The notes under the pieces are model-generated. The model saw only the letters and a list, made by a program, of their open reading frames with translations. It did no database searches and was not told the DNA's origin. This document shows positions 9,167-21,959 of a stretch of DNA of 64,000 nucleotides, piece after piece (within the stretch, counting starts at the first letter, position 1; each line of letters begins with the position of its first letter). This DNA is from Fragilaria crotonensis (taxonomy: Eukaryota > Bacillariophyta > Fragilariophyceae > Fragilariales > Fragilariaceae), in assembly GCA_022925895.1 (NCBI GenBank), contig JAKSYS010000070.1, positions 81,047 through 145,046 on the forward strand, in the 5' to 3' direction. The translations under genes were made by a program, and so were the position numbers.

Positions 9167-12122
9167 CTAGAGGTTACTTTTCACGACAGATGGCTCAAAC
9201 ATGGACTCTTCTGGAAAGCTGTTGCTTTCCAAGTCGTGCAATCGCTGCCTAGCGAGAATCAACCTTTGACTCGTCGTCGCATCCACTACTGGCCGTATCT
9301 CTGTCACTTTCACGGTTTGCACCGCCGTTTCCGGTCGTTTGCGCTCCGGTATCGAAATAGATTCCCTGTCTCCCGTCTCAAGCTTCTTCGCGGTTATCTT
9401 GAGCAACTGGGTTGTGAGACGATTGCCTGCCTTCACGACACCACTTCGTCTTTCCCACACTTTTCGACCTATCAGAGTCGCGAGTTCGACGGCTTCTTCT
9501 CCAGTCACCGTGGATAGATCCAGCACCGGGTTATTCGACTGTCGTATCTGCGATTGCATCAAACTCATCAATTTCTGGGTCGTTTCAATAGTCTCGGTGT
9601 CCATTTTGGTCATCCGTACCAATGGGCTTGTCCTCCAAACTCCGAGAGGGTCAATTAAGGTTCCGAGGACGGTTCGCCCAGTGGGAAGAGTGCCAGACGC
9701 GCCCAGCACTTCAGTCCAGAAAGAACGAGATCCGGCACCGATGATTTTTGCAACCTGCTCGATGATGATTGATTGGAGAGGAGTCGCTTCTTCGGCGAAG
9801 ATCAGGTCAAGAACTTGTTCAGCATAGGCTTCCAACAGTTGGGTTCTGGTGAGGTTCTCCTGTCCAAGCAAAGCGCCGGAGGAAGACGTTGTGTAGCTGG
9901 CAAATCCCTCCACGAGTTGTTCCACTCGTTTGTAATCCACAAGCCGAGTATCGATGTTGTGTTTCTCAGGACCAAAAATAAATGTGTTCAGCGCCGCACC
10001 AGTTCTCACATTCTTGTCAGTGAGGAGGCGCTTCGACACATACGGCAAACACTCATTAATGATCGAGTATTTGGGATCGTTGCTAAGACCGATGCCCTCC
10101 AAAACAGAGAAACATTTAGCAATGTATGCAAAATAGGGAGGAATTTGGAAGAGGTTTCCCTTCGCGGCAGTCAAATCTTGGAGTTGGGCAACCACCTTGT
10201 TCACATTTATTGCTGCAGCTCCGCCGCCGCTAGTCCAAGCACCATAGATATCCGCTAGTACTTCCACGATCCCGCTGTCGTCAATTAAATCGGCCTTGTC
10301 CTTGGGGATGAATCCTAATAACAGCAAATCGCGAGGGATTTCTTCGTAGTCGCGAGAAGTCAGGTGCGCCATGTGAGTGATGAGTGTCAATTGAAGGTCA
10401 TTATCCAGTTTGGTCACCATTCCCCAGTCCAATATACACAATCGCCCATCCGGAGTTCGAAGCAGATTACCCGGGTGAGGGTCGCTGATGAAAGTCGTAG
10501 GAAAAAAAAAGGTAAGCAGGTCATAACAAAGCGTGACATTCTTTCCAAAGCAGCTGCCTACCTGTGAAGAGTCCCAAGTTCCAGCATCATGGTCAAATAT
10601 GTATTCATAGCAATCGAACAGACGACAGTCACATCAGCCTGATTCGATCGATCAAGTCGTTCCCCATCCACCCATTCCGTGGTAAGCACCTTTCGAGTGG
10701 AAAGCTCTTCCACAATAGGAGGCGCGAACACAACGTCCTTGAGCTCGGTCTGTTCAATACCCCTCATAAACTCTTGCGCGTTTCTCGCCTCGGACACATA
10801 GTCCAGTTCGTCAACGAACCCGGTTCCCCAAGTATCGACAACTCCCACAATGTCTGTATTCAAGTTGAAGAGGCCCTTGACAATCGGCGCCAATTCTCTC
10901 AAAATATGCATATCTAGCGCAATTTGTCCATCAATGTTGGGTCGCAAAACCTTGATGGCAACTTGTTTGCCGGTGGCCTTCAAGGTAGCCTTGTACACCT
11001 GTCCCAAGGAAGCGGCCGCTACGGGCTCGGAGGAAATGTCACTCAAAATCGAGTCGATGGACGTGACGCCCCATTCGTCTTGCATAAGTTTGCGGGCAAT
11101 GGCAGTATCAAAAGGTGGCACTTGATCTTGCAGTGTCGTCAATCCCCGAACGTAAGCGGGTGAAAGGAGGTCAGTTCGAATGGAGAGGGATTGACCAATC
11201 TTGATAAACGAGGGTCCCAGTGTGGTCAAGAGTTGTGCTAATTCCACAGCACGAATATCGGCATTCTTTGTCAACTCGTCACTGGAATTGGTGACAGTGA
11301 CAGTGACAACGGCGGGGGTTAGAAAGCTGAAGCATTGAAGGACAACAATCGCATACTCAATCATTTGGGACAGGCAACAAAAGCGGTTACTTACTTGATT
11401 GAATCTCTGAGAAGTTTTAAACCGAATCCTAGACTGGCTGTTGCAATCTCCAGCCCTCGTCTTAGGACCATGGGGAATTGTCGATCAAAGTAGGCACGAG
11501 CAGCAGCCGCGTCGTATCGCTTGAGCGGATATGGATTGGTCGGTGCAGGTGCCTTCGCGAGGGACAAGAACGACGAGACGATGGTGTAGGTAAGAACGGA
11601 AGATATGAGGAGTGTCACAGTCGGAGGTGTCGATTGGAGTCCTGGAAGAATTGTTTCTGGAAGTCGTTGTAGAGTTTGCGTCACAGCATCGAATGCAGGT
11701 CGCAGGGTAGGGTATTGCACGAGGAGATTCTGCAATGCCTCCGTCACTACGCTCGTAGCTTGATGAAGCTTGTCCATCACAACAGGGTCCAATTTATCAG
11801 CCACCTGTGCAAGCTCGGTTGCTAAATGTTGAATTTCAGTTGCTGATTGTGTGACGGCGTCAAGACCTTGACGAAGAGTGGACTGGAATGTATCTTCCAG
11901 TCTCTGATTGATTGAATCCAAGAATTGAACGACATCCACTAGCCGTTCTTCAACAATCGTAGGAGTCTGAGGCGGGAGCGCATGCAATGAGGAAGACTTG
12001 CTTGACCATCCGCTGGATCCTGTTTTTCGATTCAGTGTTGTTGTTGACGGGCACGGGAGAAAGGCCAACGACGAGGGCACCCAGAGGATGAGAATACACT
12101 TGGTCAATCTCATCTTATGCAA
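9167..12122 (-). CDS. ABC1/UbiB (ADCK) family atypical kinase, probably plastid
   Basis: Three exons on the minus strand: 12,122-11,395, 11,326-10,562 and 10,484-9,167. Introns are 68 and 77 bp, GT-AG, both phase 2. The total is 2,811 nt, 936 aa; a second Met at 12,113 is also possible. Family hallmarks: KIGQ at about 285-288, the Ala-rich nucleotide loop AAASLGQVYKA at about 346-356, VAIK with K368, DPHPGN formed across the second intron, and DWG in place of DFG. The family supports prenyl-quinone biosynthesis and plastoglobule lipid metabolism. The N-terminus is a signal peptide ending SSLA before FLPCP, a diatom plastid-type cleavage context, followed by a helical region rich in amphipathic segments. 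Its 3' end is only 33 bp from the convergent JmjC gene. The long extension after DWG (about 400 aa) is typical of plant-type ABC1Ks. Confidence 0.85.
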
Positions 12123-12839
12123 TTTGTGATGACTCGGTTTGGACTAACTATAGTATTCTATGTTTGTTGCGAAACAGACTCAACTGAGTGACGATCTCGC
12201 AACCCGATCATCGTCATCTACTACGTGAACTTGCTCATTCTCTTGCACGCACCACCGGGTGACGTGGTCGAGCTGTCTGTAGTCTGTAGGCTGTAGGCTG
12301 TATGATAGGCCCGCTCCGAGTAATGTACATACATGTTGCGCCGATGGACGTAAGTGCCAGTACGATACCTGGGTACTGGTACTTCAGTCTTCAGTAGAGG
12401 AGCAACTGGGAGGTGCACCATTCGAGATTCGAGAGTACTCGTGCCACGTACTACTTACTGTACACTGTACCTATTTCAAGTACCAGGCTACCAGGTACAG
12501 CTGTACTGTACAATGTACAGTCTACAGTTGCAGGTGGCAGTACCCCTGTTACGATCCTGACGGTGCGTACCTATACTCCAGTATTGCAAAGTGCAAACTA
12601 CTGTGAAGCTCTACTCCGATCTCCGAGTACGCTCTAACCTATAACAGTAGCGTAGCCAACGAGGTAGCTACTAGACACTACCGTAGTACTCCGACGCTAA
12701 ATAGCACTACAACACTGGAGTGCAAGTACCTCAATATTATGCTATCTATAATACGTGGCGTTGCACAGTAGTGTACGTGAATACCGCGCACAAGTACATA
12801 TGGTAGATCATCGTATCGTAGTGTCCCAACTGTCCCTCC
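12123..12839. other. Intergenic, GTAC-rich low-complexity DNA
   Basis: No supported gene. The stretch between about 12,300 and 12,800 is packed with short GTAC, TACTGTAC and GGTACC words in both orientations. It separates the ABC1 kinase promoter from the 3' end of the PAPS transporter gene. Confidence 0.5.
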
Positions 12840-14224
12840 TTAGTCACCAGAACCTCCGGCTGTCTTACCATTCCCCGAGGCGCTGTTTCTCTTTTCCGCC
12901 GCCTTAAAGTAACTCTTCTGAATCTGGTAAAATAAGACGCCAAAGACCAGGGTGGCACCGACGAAAGAAAGCAGCCCAAGGTGATGCTTGAACAAGACCG
13001 CCGAAATCGTGATGGAAAAGAGCTGCCGCGTTGTCATTATGATAGTAAAGACAATAGGTCCGAATTCTTTGATTGTGTAAAAGATAAAGAGCTGCCCGGT
13101 TGCGGATGTGATGGCCGTGATAATGTTATAAACCAGAACCTGTGGATTGACAAGGAGGAACTCATGCACCTTCAAAAAGTCGCCAGTGGCAATCAACCCT
13201 AACGTGGTAATGATAATGGCACTGGTGTTGACTCCCAACATCATCTGATATTGATCAATATTCGCTTTTCCATAATTTTTGTAGAGACGACTCTGCCACT
13301 GCGACGTGAAGGAATCAGAACAAACATAGCAGACCATGAGGAGGAGCCCCTTGATTTCGGTACTGGTATCAGAGTCGGACGACTTGCTTGCCGCGCTAAA
13401 GACAGCGACACCGACTGTAATGAGGAATGCTTCGAAGTACTGGTTCCAAGGATAAACAGTACCCTTGAGTAGCTTCCCCATGAGCATGACAGGAATGATC
13501 TTCGAAGACTTGAAGACAGTCTGGACTGGAAAGGATACGTACGCTAGCGATGCATATTGCGACCACGAACTCGTCGTGTTCGAAATGGCACAGGGAGTAA
13601 AGGCTAGCAATGGGGCCACGTTGTTTCCGAACACGGAGCCATGCTTGAGCTTGACGCAAATCATGGCAACAATGACTGCCAGGAAACGATTCGAAAAGAC
13701 ACAAAAGGCAGCGCTTGGAAATTCACCAGTGGGGGAGCTGGGAGTAGGGGTGAACTTAGTCGTCATGATAAGTTCTTGCATGTAACCCCAGGTAAGATAT
13801 GAGACTTGAAGACCGCCAAAGCAGATGCAGAATTTGAATGCAGAGAACCAGAACTGTGGGTTGTTGGGGCATGCTTTAATGACCATTAGTTCCCAGAACG
13901 AGGTTCCCATTTGGCGTGAATCTAGTTCCATTTCCACTTTATCGCTGTCTTTTGTCTCGATAGAGGGCACCAGCGGTTGCATTTGACTGCGATCGAGATG
14001 TCATCGAAGAGTCAGCCTCAATTAATGCGTCGTATCAAAACAGTACAAATTCAACGGCGAATGTTAAACAATCATGGCTTCGTGGACACTCACCTTTCCA
14101 TGTCCTCGTCGTTCATCGGTGCAGATACCGAGGGATTACTCATGGTAGGTGGTCTCGTTTCGGTCCCAGGCTTTCTCTTCACTGTTGGGCGGCTCATGTG
14201 GCGAATAGCCCCCGCCCTGCTCAT
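12840..14224 (-). CDS. PAPS transporter, SLC35B2/PAPST1-like (UAA family)
   Basis: Golgi antiporter expected to bring 3'-phosphoadenosine 5'-phosphosulfate into the lumen for sulfation. Two exons: 14,224-14,094 and 13,986-12,840, with a 107-bp GT-AG intron in phase 2. From the Met at 14,224 the product is 425 aa; other in-frame Mets in exon 1 are possible, so the N-terminus is tentative. About ten hydrophobic helices are visible. Family-specific blocks include LQVSYLTWGYMQE, SSWSQYASLAYVSFPVQT, SKIIPVMLMGKLL, DSFTSQWQ and GQLFIFYTIKEFGPIVFTII, the pattern of SLC35B2 rather than of other nucleotide-sugar transporters. Exon 1 contributes only a hydrophilic cytoplasmic leader. Confidence 0.85.
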
Positions 14225-15009
14225 GAAAGTCTGAGTCCAAGATCTCGGCCACGATTTTATTCGTAGTAAAAAATCACGTAGTATTTCCTGCTTCATGCGA
14301 ATGTATGTATGTACTAGTGGGTACCTCCCAATTGGTCGGACTTTTGGAATACGTGTACGGTATGGGTTGTGCACGGTTGTGTGTACTGTTTGTACAGTTC
14401 AGTACTATACGCAAGTAGTGCAGTACCCCAGAGTGGTCCTACTCCGTAACAGACGCACGCACTGACGCATGTACGTATATGCAAATCTTACCGACATCGC
14501 GTACGGAGTACTCCAGTATGCATGTATGACATTTATGCTCCGAGTATGAGACAGTATTCATTTGATCCAGTACCCCAGAGTGGTCATACTCCGTAACAGA
14601 CGGACGCACGCACTCACACACGCACACAATTAATTTATAATATAGTAGGATAGGATATATAATCAGTCCACGGGGTGCACGGTGCACGCATCCATCGTCG
14701 TAGGTAACACATATGTACATACCCGGTACCCGGTACTACCCTGTGCACCCTGTACTAATACTCCTTAACAGTACCGTACATTGACACATAGTACATACAT
14801 GTATCAAATACCGCGAGCGTATGTTACACACAGATGTAAGTATGTACTCGTACTCCCCTATAAGTCACATGTCATATGCAAAAGGCAAAAGTATGCATCG
14901 ACGCTACAGTAGTACTACAAGCCAGCATAGAGATCTGTATGTCATACGTTTACACCGGGCGCCTTCCTTGTCAGTAGTAGTCAATTAGTCTACCCACCTC
15001 CTACTCTGT
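14225..15009. repeat. Intergenic repeat DNA with a roughly 36-bp direct repeat
   Basis: The block CAGTACCCCAGAGTGGTC, continuing through TACTCCGTAACAGACG, occurs twice, near 14,420-14,456 and 14,570-14,606, with one mismatch. Both copies run into ACGCAC-rich sequence. The rest is GTAC/TACGTA-rich low-complexity DNA. No gene is supported. Confidence 0.6.
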
Positions 15010-17390
15010 CTATACTTGTCCGATTGTAACGATCTCCGGGCTTGACTTCATCTCCGTCGCGACTCCCTTGGTAATTTGTTGTACCTGGGTCCTGATGTAT
15101 CGCATGAACGCATCCCTCTCCAACGTATAATCAGTTTTATTGTTTCTACCGGAACCCCTGCTTTGAACAATGCTGTTGTTGCTCCCAATCTGAGCGAAGG
15201 GGTTCCTATCGTCTTCAGTGGAAAATGGGAAGCCTAAGCTGTCTTTGCCATACGACTGGACTGCTGCCACCCATATGTGATACAATACCTGAGTAGATAT
15301 GATAGCCATTAACACCACTGTCTGATCTGCCCGCACTATGTTGACGGGTCGATCTGCAGAATGTTTCCACTTTGTTTTGTCGACTTTGTAGTTGCCGAAT
15401 CGTGCTACCAAATGTACGAGGGCTCTGACCGGGCAAATGGCCTCGGCCGCCACGGCAGCCTCCATCCTGTGCTTAGTCATGATGGTTTCTCTGTCACCCT
15501 TCGGCTTTTGCGTCCTGTACATGACCGAGACGGTGTCAGATCATCCCCCAAACAAATTGGTACAGTCCTTTGGTTTCCTTGGATGGGTGAGTATTTGCAT
15601 GATCTCATTGCAAAGAAGAATGCAGTAGCTATAAGCTGTCCAAGCGCTTCTCCCAGATTTGTGCCCTTCATGCTCAATGCAAGTGATACCACAGCTACTA
15701 GTATTGCTTGTTGTTAAGTGGTCCCGAAATCCTTGTGAGCGTAACCTTTCAACTGCTGGGCACCCACAAAGGGTTTGAGTTGTCCTCTGGTGGAGTCATG
15801 CATCGGGCTACTACTAAATCATTTGTTAACCCGGCCGAAAGGCCTGTGCCACACCGTCGAGGGTGACATGAACTGTGCCCGCCTGCTGTCCAGCAGGGCA
15901 AGTTCCTACAGAGCATCCTGCATTGTTGGCGACCATCAAACCTTCCCTAACGGAGGCTGCGTCATGGTGGTGGTCGATGACGTTAAGGAAGCCCAGCAAC
16001 AAATACTGCCCCCAGCTGCGACTGCATTGGGAGCGGGTTCCGTCGGTAACTGTTGTGGTGAGAAATGCTCTTACACGTCAATGACGAAGCGGCATCGGTG
16101 ATGTGGAAATCACGAGAGAGCGCGTCTGTGAGGACCGAGTTCTCTTTCCCCGCTAACCAATGGGCATAGTGAGGAAATCCATGCTCCATGAGATAGAACG
16201 AGGCCAATGTGCAAGCAATTGCAAGATGTAGCCTAGAGGGCATTTATTGTCAAAGCTGGAATGAGCTAATATCCACTCGGTTGCTGACAAACTATTACCC
16301 TGGAATAGGAGGACGATGTCATTATCTTGCAAGGCCGACCTGAGCTGATGTTTGACCAAGACACCCACCAAGGCCGCAAGGAGCTCAAGCAAGCTCAGCA
16401 ATCCTTGACCAATCAAATCCGGCCCAAGCTTCAACCTCCACGAAATACATGCAGTTTAGCTAGTACCTATCCAGCATGACCGGTGGGCACATGGCGACCC
16501 GAATGACATGAGTCGGCCAGCGGGACTCGGTCCAAAAAACCTTTACCACAAGACACTGTCGTGCACCTGAGCGTCGAACAACCTTACCGAGCCGATTGCC
16601 TTTGCCCGTTCGCTGGCGTGCTTATAGAGACTACCTAAGAAATGCCGTGCATTGGGAAATCGATATAGAGCGTGGTTAAATCACCCGACGGTCATCTCAA
16701 GCCCCGGCAAGTGTCTCAGCATGCAGAGGCCATCCACTCTGGTGCACTGCTCATTGGTGGGAAGAGAAAGGATGAGAGACCTCGTGATGATGACCCAGCC
16801 GAGGATTGCTCCACAGCCGCGCCTGCTCACCAAGAAAATTCGAAATCGCGAGTCCCATCGTGGAGTCAGTCACTTTGAGTTGCAAATGCATCAAGTCGTC
16901 CCCTGGTGAAATTGCCGTTGTCCTGCTGAAAGCCTCGGGGCGGTCGCTTGTAGACAAAATGAACGATGTCATACGCACACCAAACAGAACCCTGGGGGAA
17001 AGGATGTCAATACCATCTGCTGTATGGTGACCAAGAAGGCATTGAGGAAACCCTTCTTGGAGATTGCTGCGGACAGTTCGGTGGCCTGGAGGGCCAGGAC
17101 GTTTGCCACGGTTCGTCCAAACCTCAGCGCCGATCCGGGTTGTGTTCCTTCCGTCCCGGGCAGGTTCAGGGGACGCGCATACCCTTAAGTACATCACGTG
17201 AACGTGATCTCGGGCCCATGCGTCAGCGTATGGGCTTACTGCCTTGAGCAACTTCACTCCGGCAACATGACCGAGCTTGGCACAACCCTTCTTTGTGGCA
17301 ATGTTCCATATCAAAGGTGGCTACTACATAGGCAGCGCCTTTCACAAGAACCGATGATGCAGCATCGACGATCACGTCTTAGTTAGTGTT
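15010..17390 (-). pseudogene. Decayed DIRS-like (tyrosine recombinase) retrotransposon
   Basis: Fragmented minus-strand frames together resemble the 3' half of a DIRS-type element. Near 16,240-15,983 is a retroelement RNase H end (HWLAGKENSVLTDALSRDFH). At 15,692-15,477 is LIATAFFFAMRSCKYS, like the start of a DIRS recombinase core. At about 15,450-15,010 is CPVRALVHLVARF, then a segment ending GFPFSTEDD, which fits the middle of the recombinase domain. The upstream frame 17,314-16,751 could be reverse transcriptase, but I cannot see a clear YxDD. Frames are broken by several stops and shifts, and no terminal repeats were found. The tyrosine nucleophile is not convincingly visible, so activity is unlikely. 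A Ngaro/PAT-like origin is possible. Confidence 0.6.
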
Positions 17391-20300
17391 GCTTTTGTCT
17401 TCACAAGTGTCCGCCGCATTGTTTTCCTCACTTAGCTCTAGTAGTATACATCTATAGTCTGCTTTTGTTGACTTGCCCCGTGTCCTCCGGGTGAATTAAT
17501 GAGAGTCGGAAACTAAAAGAATCGTTCTCGTGACTTTGGCTTACCTGCAGGAGGAGGCTTCTTTGTTGTTGGTGTGGCATCGGACGCAACAAGGTCCGTT
17601 GCTGTCATCCGATCCCTCATGGTGTCCCATTCAATTGCAATACCCGTCTGGCTGGCGTACGCTGCTCCCGTCTGCTGGTCTGGATTATGTTATATAACTA
17701 TGCATACTACCTGGTACGACCGTCGGCAGCTGGTAGAATGACCTAGCACAACGGGTGCAAGAGTACATGTACAAGTACCTGGTACAAGTACTCGGAGTAC
17801 GGTACCATACTCGGAGCGTACCAACTAATTCACAGCTACCTAGAATTCCCGGTGTAGGACAAACAATTTTGCTCGTTTTCGGGACACGAGTCTTGTCAGA
17901 AGTGGGAGTCCGTGCATGTTTCCTATTGTCAAGCAAGCCAGTCGGATCTCCTGATAAAATTGGTCAAGGCTGCTGCCATCACATTTCTGCCAAGGAATGC
18001 GAAGAGCAGCTTCATTGAGGCAGGTTGAAATCCTCAGAAGTTGAAGCAGTTTCAGAGTCTGATAAAGAGCTGTACATTTAATTCTAAGCACCAGCTCCAA
18101 GTTGTGCTTCCCGCCCAAGGAAGTAGCTACTAATTCTTTCATTGCTCAGATTTTTTGCTGCACCATGCCTCAATTGATCAAACGCCTCATACACAGCATG
18201 TGACTGCTGTTTGGCCACAAATTTTTGCACTCATTGCTGGTGGTTGGACAGATCAACCAGTGCAGAACAATTCATCTGGAAACTACGAATCACCATCATT
18301 CAAGATGATTTTGCTTCTTTCATTTGCTGCTTCCATGCCATGGATGAATGCACCAATCAAGAATCATTGGCACTGAGATGGCATAAGCGCCAGGAATAAT
18401 TGAATAATTTTCTTCTCAGGCATCACAGAAGTAATGACTAGCGGAGGTCTCTGGTATTGTGCCCATGGCCTCATCAACATAAAGAGTTTCTGGGAACATG
18501 ACATACATTTGCTGCCATTGCTTTGTGCCGTGAAGCCCATGATGAAGCCCCATCAGCAGGATTTTGGTATCCTCGCTGCTGAGACCGTGCAATCTTCTGA
18601 TTGACTCTGCATATGAAAGGGTGTCTGCTGTGTCTGTGTCATTGAGAGAAAATTCATTCTGCTTACTGCTGTCCTTGTGATGGTCAACAACTTTCTTGCC
18701 ATTGTCTCTTGATGAGCTGACCAAGGAAAATGAAGTGTAAGCAAGTTGCTTGCTCAGGCAGCACCATTCTGCACATATTACTAGTACTAGTAGCGTAATC
18801 AACCAGTTGTTCTGAAGGGGATAATTGATCATGTTGCAACACCACCTGATGCAGTTGTTGCATTGAAGGCACCACCTTCTGTGGTCCTGCCAACAGAATG
18901 CCTCACCTGATCATGGGACAGGCCAGATAGATCCCTGTGCAATGACGGATCAAAGGTTGAACAATGTCACTCTCTGAATTGTGTGCCAGTGCCATGGAGG
19001 ATTGCTGAGCACTCATCAGATCTGATGTATTTAATTCTGAAGGAGGCATTGTAGCAATGATACAAAAGCTTGACATCCTCCAAGTGGCCCTGATGAGATT
19101 TGCAACCAGTCCCTTCTGCACAGAAATCCCAAAGCACAGCACCAACGTCTTCAGAGGTGTCACCATCCCGCCAATACAGAAAATACAAATGGACACAACC
19201 TTCTTCATTGTTGTTTACTAGCAGTGATGGACAGATGCGTTGGTTCAAAGAAATTGTGAGCCTCTGCTTTGTAACAAGTTGTTAGGAGGGTCATCTTTTC
19301 CATCGGTTTCTTAGAAGATTGAGGTTAGAGCAGCAGCACCAGGCAAGTGGCCCTCTTCTTGTCATCACAAATGCAAGAATGCTGACAAAGCCACATCTTC
19401 TGCTGTGATTTCTCTAATCTTTATGTTCAGACGGAAATCTGATGACTGTGCATTCTATTCATACCTTTGCTATGAATTGTATTGTTTTTCTGTCCCAAAG
19501 CAAGTTGTGTTGATCCTGAATGCCAAGAATGCCAATGAACATAGGCAGATTCACAATGGCGGTCCAGCCACTCTTCATATTTTACTTGGTGAACTTCAAC
19601 GGCAAGAATTTCTGTCTCCCATTGTTTCTTTTTCAAACCAAAGCCTCATTGATGCTGCCACTGCTTGGATCCATTTGTAGCGTTGTCATTACTTGCAACA
19701 ATGGGTTTGTCATTAAGAATTGCTTCACCAGCCAGACTATGATTTTGTGATCATGAGCAACATGGCAAGTTGTTTTCCAACAGCTGTTTGCACAATCAGT
19801 AATGGTGGGGCCCGTTCGGATTGGACTACTAGGCAGCATTTGTGGGACTCATTGTCATTGGACTTGGTGTTAGCGAGTAGGACTCATCATCATGAGACTT
19901 GGCATACGTGGGACTCATTGTCATGGACTTTGTTTCTATTGAGAAACAATGGGATGGAATGATGCCATTCTAAAGCGCTTGTTGTGAAAGGTTGGTACAA
20001 TATCGTAACAAATCACATTGAGAGAAAAATTCTGGGGAAATCGGTATTGTACCTGTTAACTATGCAAACACCTGCTTTCTTTGTTAAAACACCTTTTTTT
20101 TCGTAGAAAACAGATGTTATAAGGAAGAAAACAGGTGTTTTAAAATTGTGCAACAATATAACAGGTGGAATAGCAATTTCCCTCAAAAAAAATTATGAAG
20201 AAATCGGATATACTCCAGTACCAAGTTCCCCTTTTTCAGAGATACTCCGAGTAAACGCTTTTTAACGCGAGATTTTCGTACTATGCAAGTGTATGTTGAG

Positions 20301-20514
20301 AGCGTTGGTTTTAGCGAGCATTGGATGACAAATTTCGTACTCCCAACTCCAGTCTGTGCCTCTCAAGGCAGATTTGGCGGTCTCCAGTCTCCAGTATCAC
20401 CGGTCTCACAAGATTTCCCAGATCCCTGGCAACTGGCAAGGCATCTTTCGACTTTCGATCTGATATCCCTTTCAAGTATTGGCCGTCTGAAACCATTCAT
20501 TCGTACCGACAACC
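17391..20514 (-). other. Gene-poor region with unrecognised decayed coding frames
   Basis: Minus-strand frames at about 19,840-19,633, 19,248-18,967, 18,893-18,684, 18,832-18,416 and 18,142-17,840 have protein-like composition but no family I recognise, and adjacent frames are out of register, as in a decayed gene or element. A GTAC-rich tract sits at 17,700-17,830. At 19,849 and 19,910 the phrase GTGGGACTCATTGTCAT repeats, with a related ACTCATCATCATGAGACTT between them: an imperfect tandem repeat of roughly 30-60 bp. From 19,980 to 20,280 I see AT-rich sequence only, including alternating A and T runs near 20,080-20,190. Confidence 0.35.
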
Positions 20515-21264
20515 ATGGCTGCTGTTATCTGTCAATCAGTCGGCGATCTCTGCCGCGGCTGCGGAGAGATCTGTTGCCTTCCATGCAAGGCGTGTGGCAT
20601 GGGATGCCAGTGCTTGTGGGATGTGGTGTCAAGTTCGTTCTTTCCTTACATGTTCATCACATTTGCCCTCAACGCCCCTCCTCTCCTTTTGGGCATCCAG
20701 AGTATCACTGATTTAACAGGAGGTTGTGTGGATGCAGCCACGTGGCTCCTGGTTAATGCAGTCTGTTGCGGAATACATATGGTGGCGTGTCTGTATATTG
20801 TCCATAAGGTGCAAGTGGAGGCACCGGCGCAACAGGTGTTGCTGCCAGCGGCACAGCCCGCCAAAACGACGACGTCCACCGTCGTCAAGGCATCTGTCTA
20901 TGATGCCGAAAGCAAGAAGGAAACTATCACGACTACGGCGACTCCGGTCTCCAATTTGGAATCGGGGACGTACTACCAGAACATGTACCACCAACAACGT
21001 CAATACCAGGGCGATGTGGAACCCGGTAACACCTGGGGTCGCATCGGCCACGTCATGTGCTATGATAAGGGCGTTGCCCTGTATATTGTCATTGCTATCG
21101 GATGGATAATTTACCAAACAGTGGGAGTGGCCAAGTTTTTAACCCAGAGTGGAGACTGCAGTGACCTTGGCAATCGCATGCTAGTATCTCTTGCTTGCGG
21201 ATGGTTCTACATGTGTATGGTCGGCTTTGCCTTTCTCTGTTCCATGTGCTGCATGAGGTTGTAA
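20515..21264 (+). CDS. Cysteine-rich four-helix membrane protein, unknown function
   Basis: Intronless 249-aa protein. The N-terminus is dense in cysteine (CRGCGEICCLPCKACGMGC, about residues 13-31), which suggests palmitoylation or metal binding at the membrane face. Hydrophobic segments lie near residues 40-62, 75-100, 185-203 and 222-245. A hydrophilic loop of Thr, Gln and Tyr (about 105-175) separates the two helix pairs. The very end is again Cys-rich (CSMCCMRL). I do not recognise a named family. The ATG at 20,515 is chosen because it directly precedes the Cys cluster and the upstream sequence has no protein-like composition. Confidence 0.6.
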   Translation: MAAVICQSVGDLCRGCGEICCLPCKACGMGCQCLWDVVSSSFFPYMFITFALNAPPLLLGIQSITDLTGGCVDAATWLLVNAVCCGIHMVACLYIVHKVQVEAPAQQVLLPAAQPAKTTTSTVVKASVYDAESKKETITTTATPVSNLESGTYYQNMYHQQRQYQGDVEPGNTWGRIGHVMCYDKGVALYIVIAIGWIIYQTVGVAKFLTQSGDCSDLGNRMLVSLACGWFYMCMVGFAFLCSMCCMRL

Positions 21265-21959
21265 ATTGGAAGGGTTTGTAGCTGTTTGCGTGCGTATTGG
21301 AGACCATACGATACTGGTACTTGTAACATCTAAATTGAGATTCGATTGACATGGGCAAGTTCGGTATTTGTATTCGATTCCATTAGACGAAGGCAGAAGT
21401 GAAACGCAATGTTATCAGTATCCATAACCAGGACGTGCAATAGCTATGCATTCTCCATGCGCGTCGTTCCCTCGGCGAGTGGCGTTCCGTATAAGTGTAT
21501 CCCGTCATCCACTCCATTGCCCCGCGCCCCATGGAAGTAAAGTGACGATAATCAAACCAACGCACCATCCGCTGCAAAGTAATAGCTTCCAGAACAATCG
21601 GGGATGAGGGATGAGTAATTGATCACTATTCCGTGACCGCCAGCTGTTAATAAGCTCCCTTTACAATTGAGATCAGGAGTCCTGTTGGTACATTATGCAT
21701 ATCTACATGGATTCACCTAATAGTACAACTAGCACAACAAAAAAATGCAATTCTCTGGATCATGTCTAGTTACGGAAGGAGTTTTAATCTGAGGGTCACG
21801 GATGCGCACGGGAAAAACGTAACTCTGCTCATGGAACATGGAACACGTAGCAAGGTACAAAGGCATAAAATGAAAATCTTTTGACCCAAAATCGAACCAC
21901 ATTTTAGACGAACAATACATTTCACACACAATACTTGATTCGTACACACAAAAACTCAA
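21265..21959. other. Intergenic, nothing recognised
   Basis: The stretch between the Cys-rich membrane protein and the small membrane protein shows no supported gene, repeat or RNA. Confidence 0.4.

Noticed and set aside
9236-10258. Plus-strand frames of 93-162 codons across the ABC1 kinase gene
   Set aside because: They are antisense to well-conserved kinase exons and show no domain or start context.
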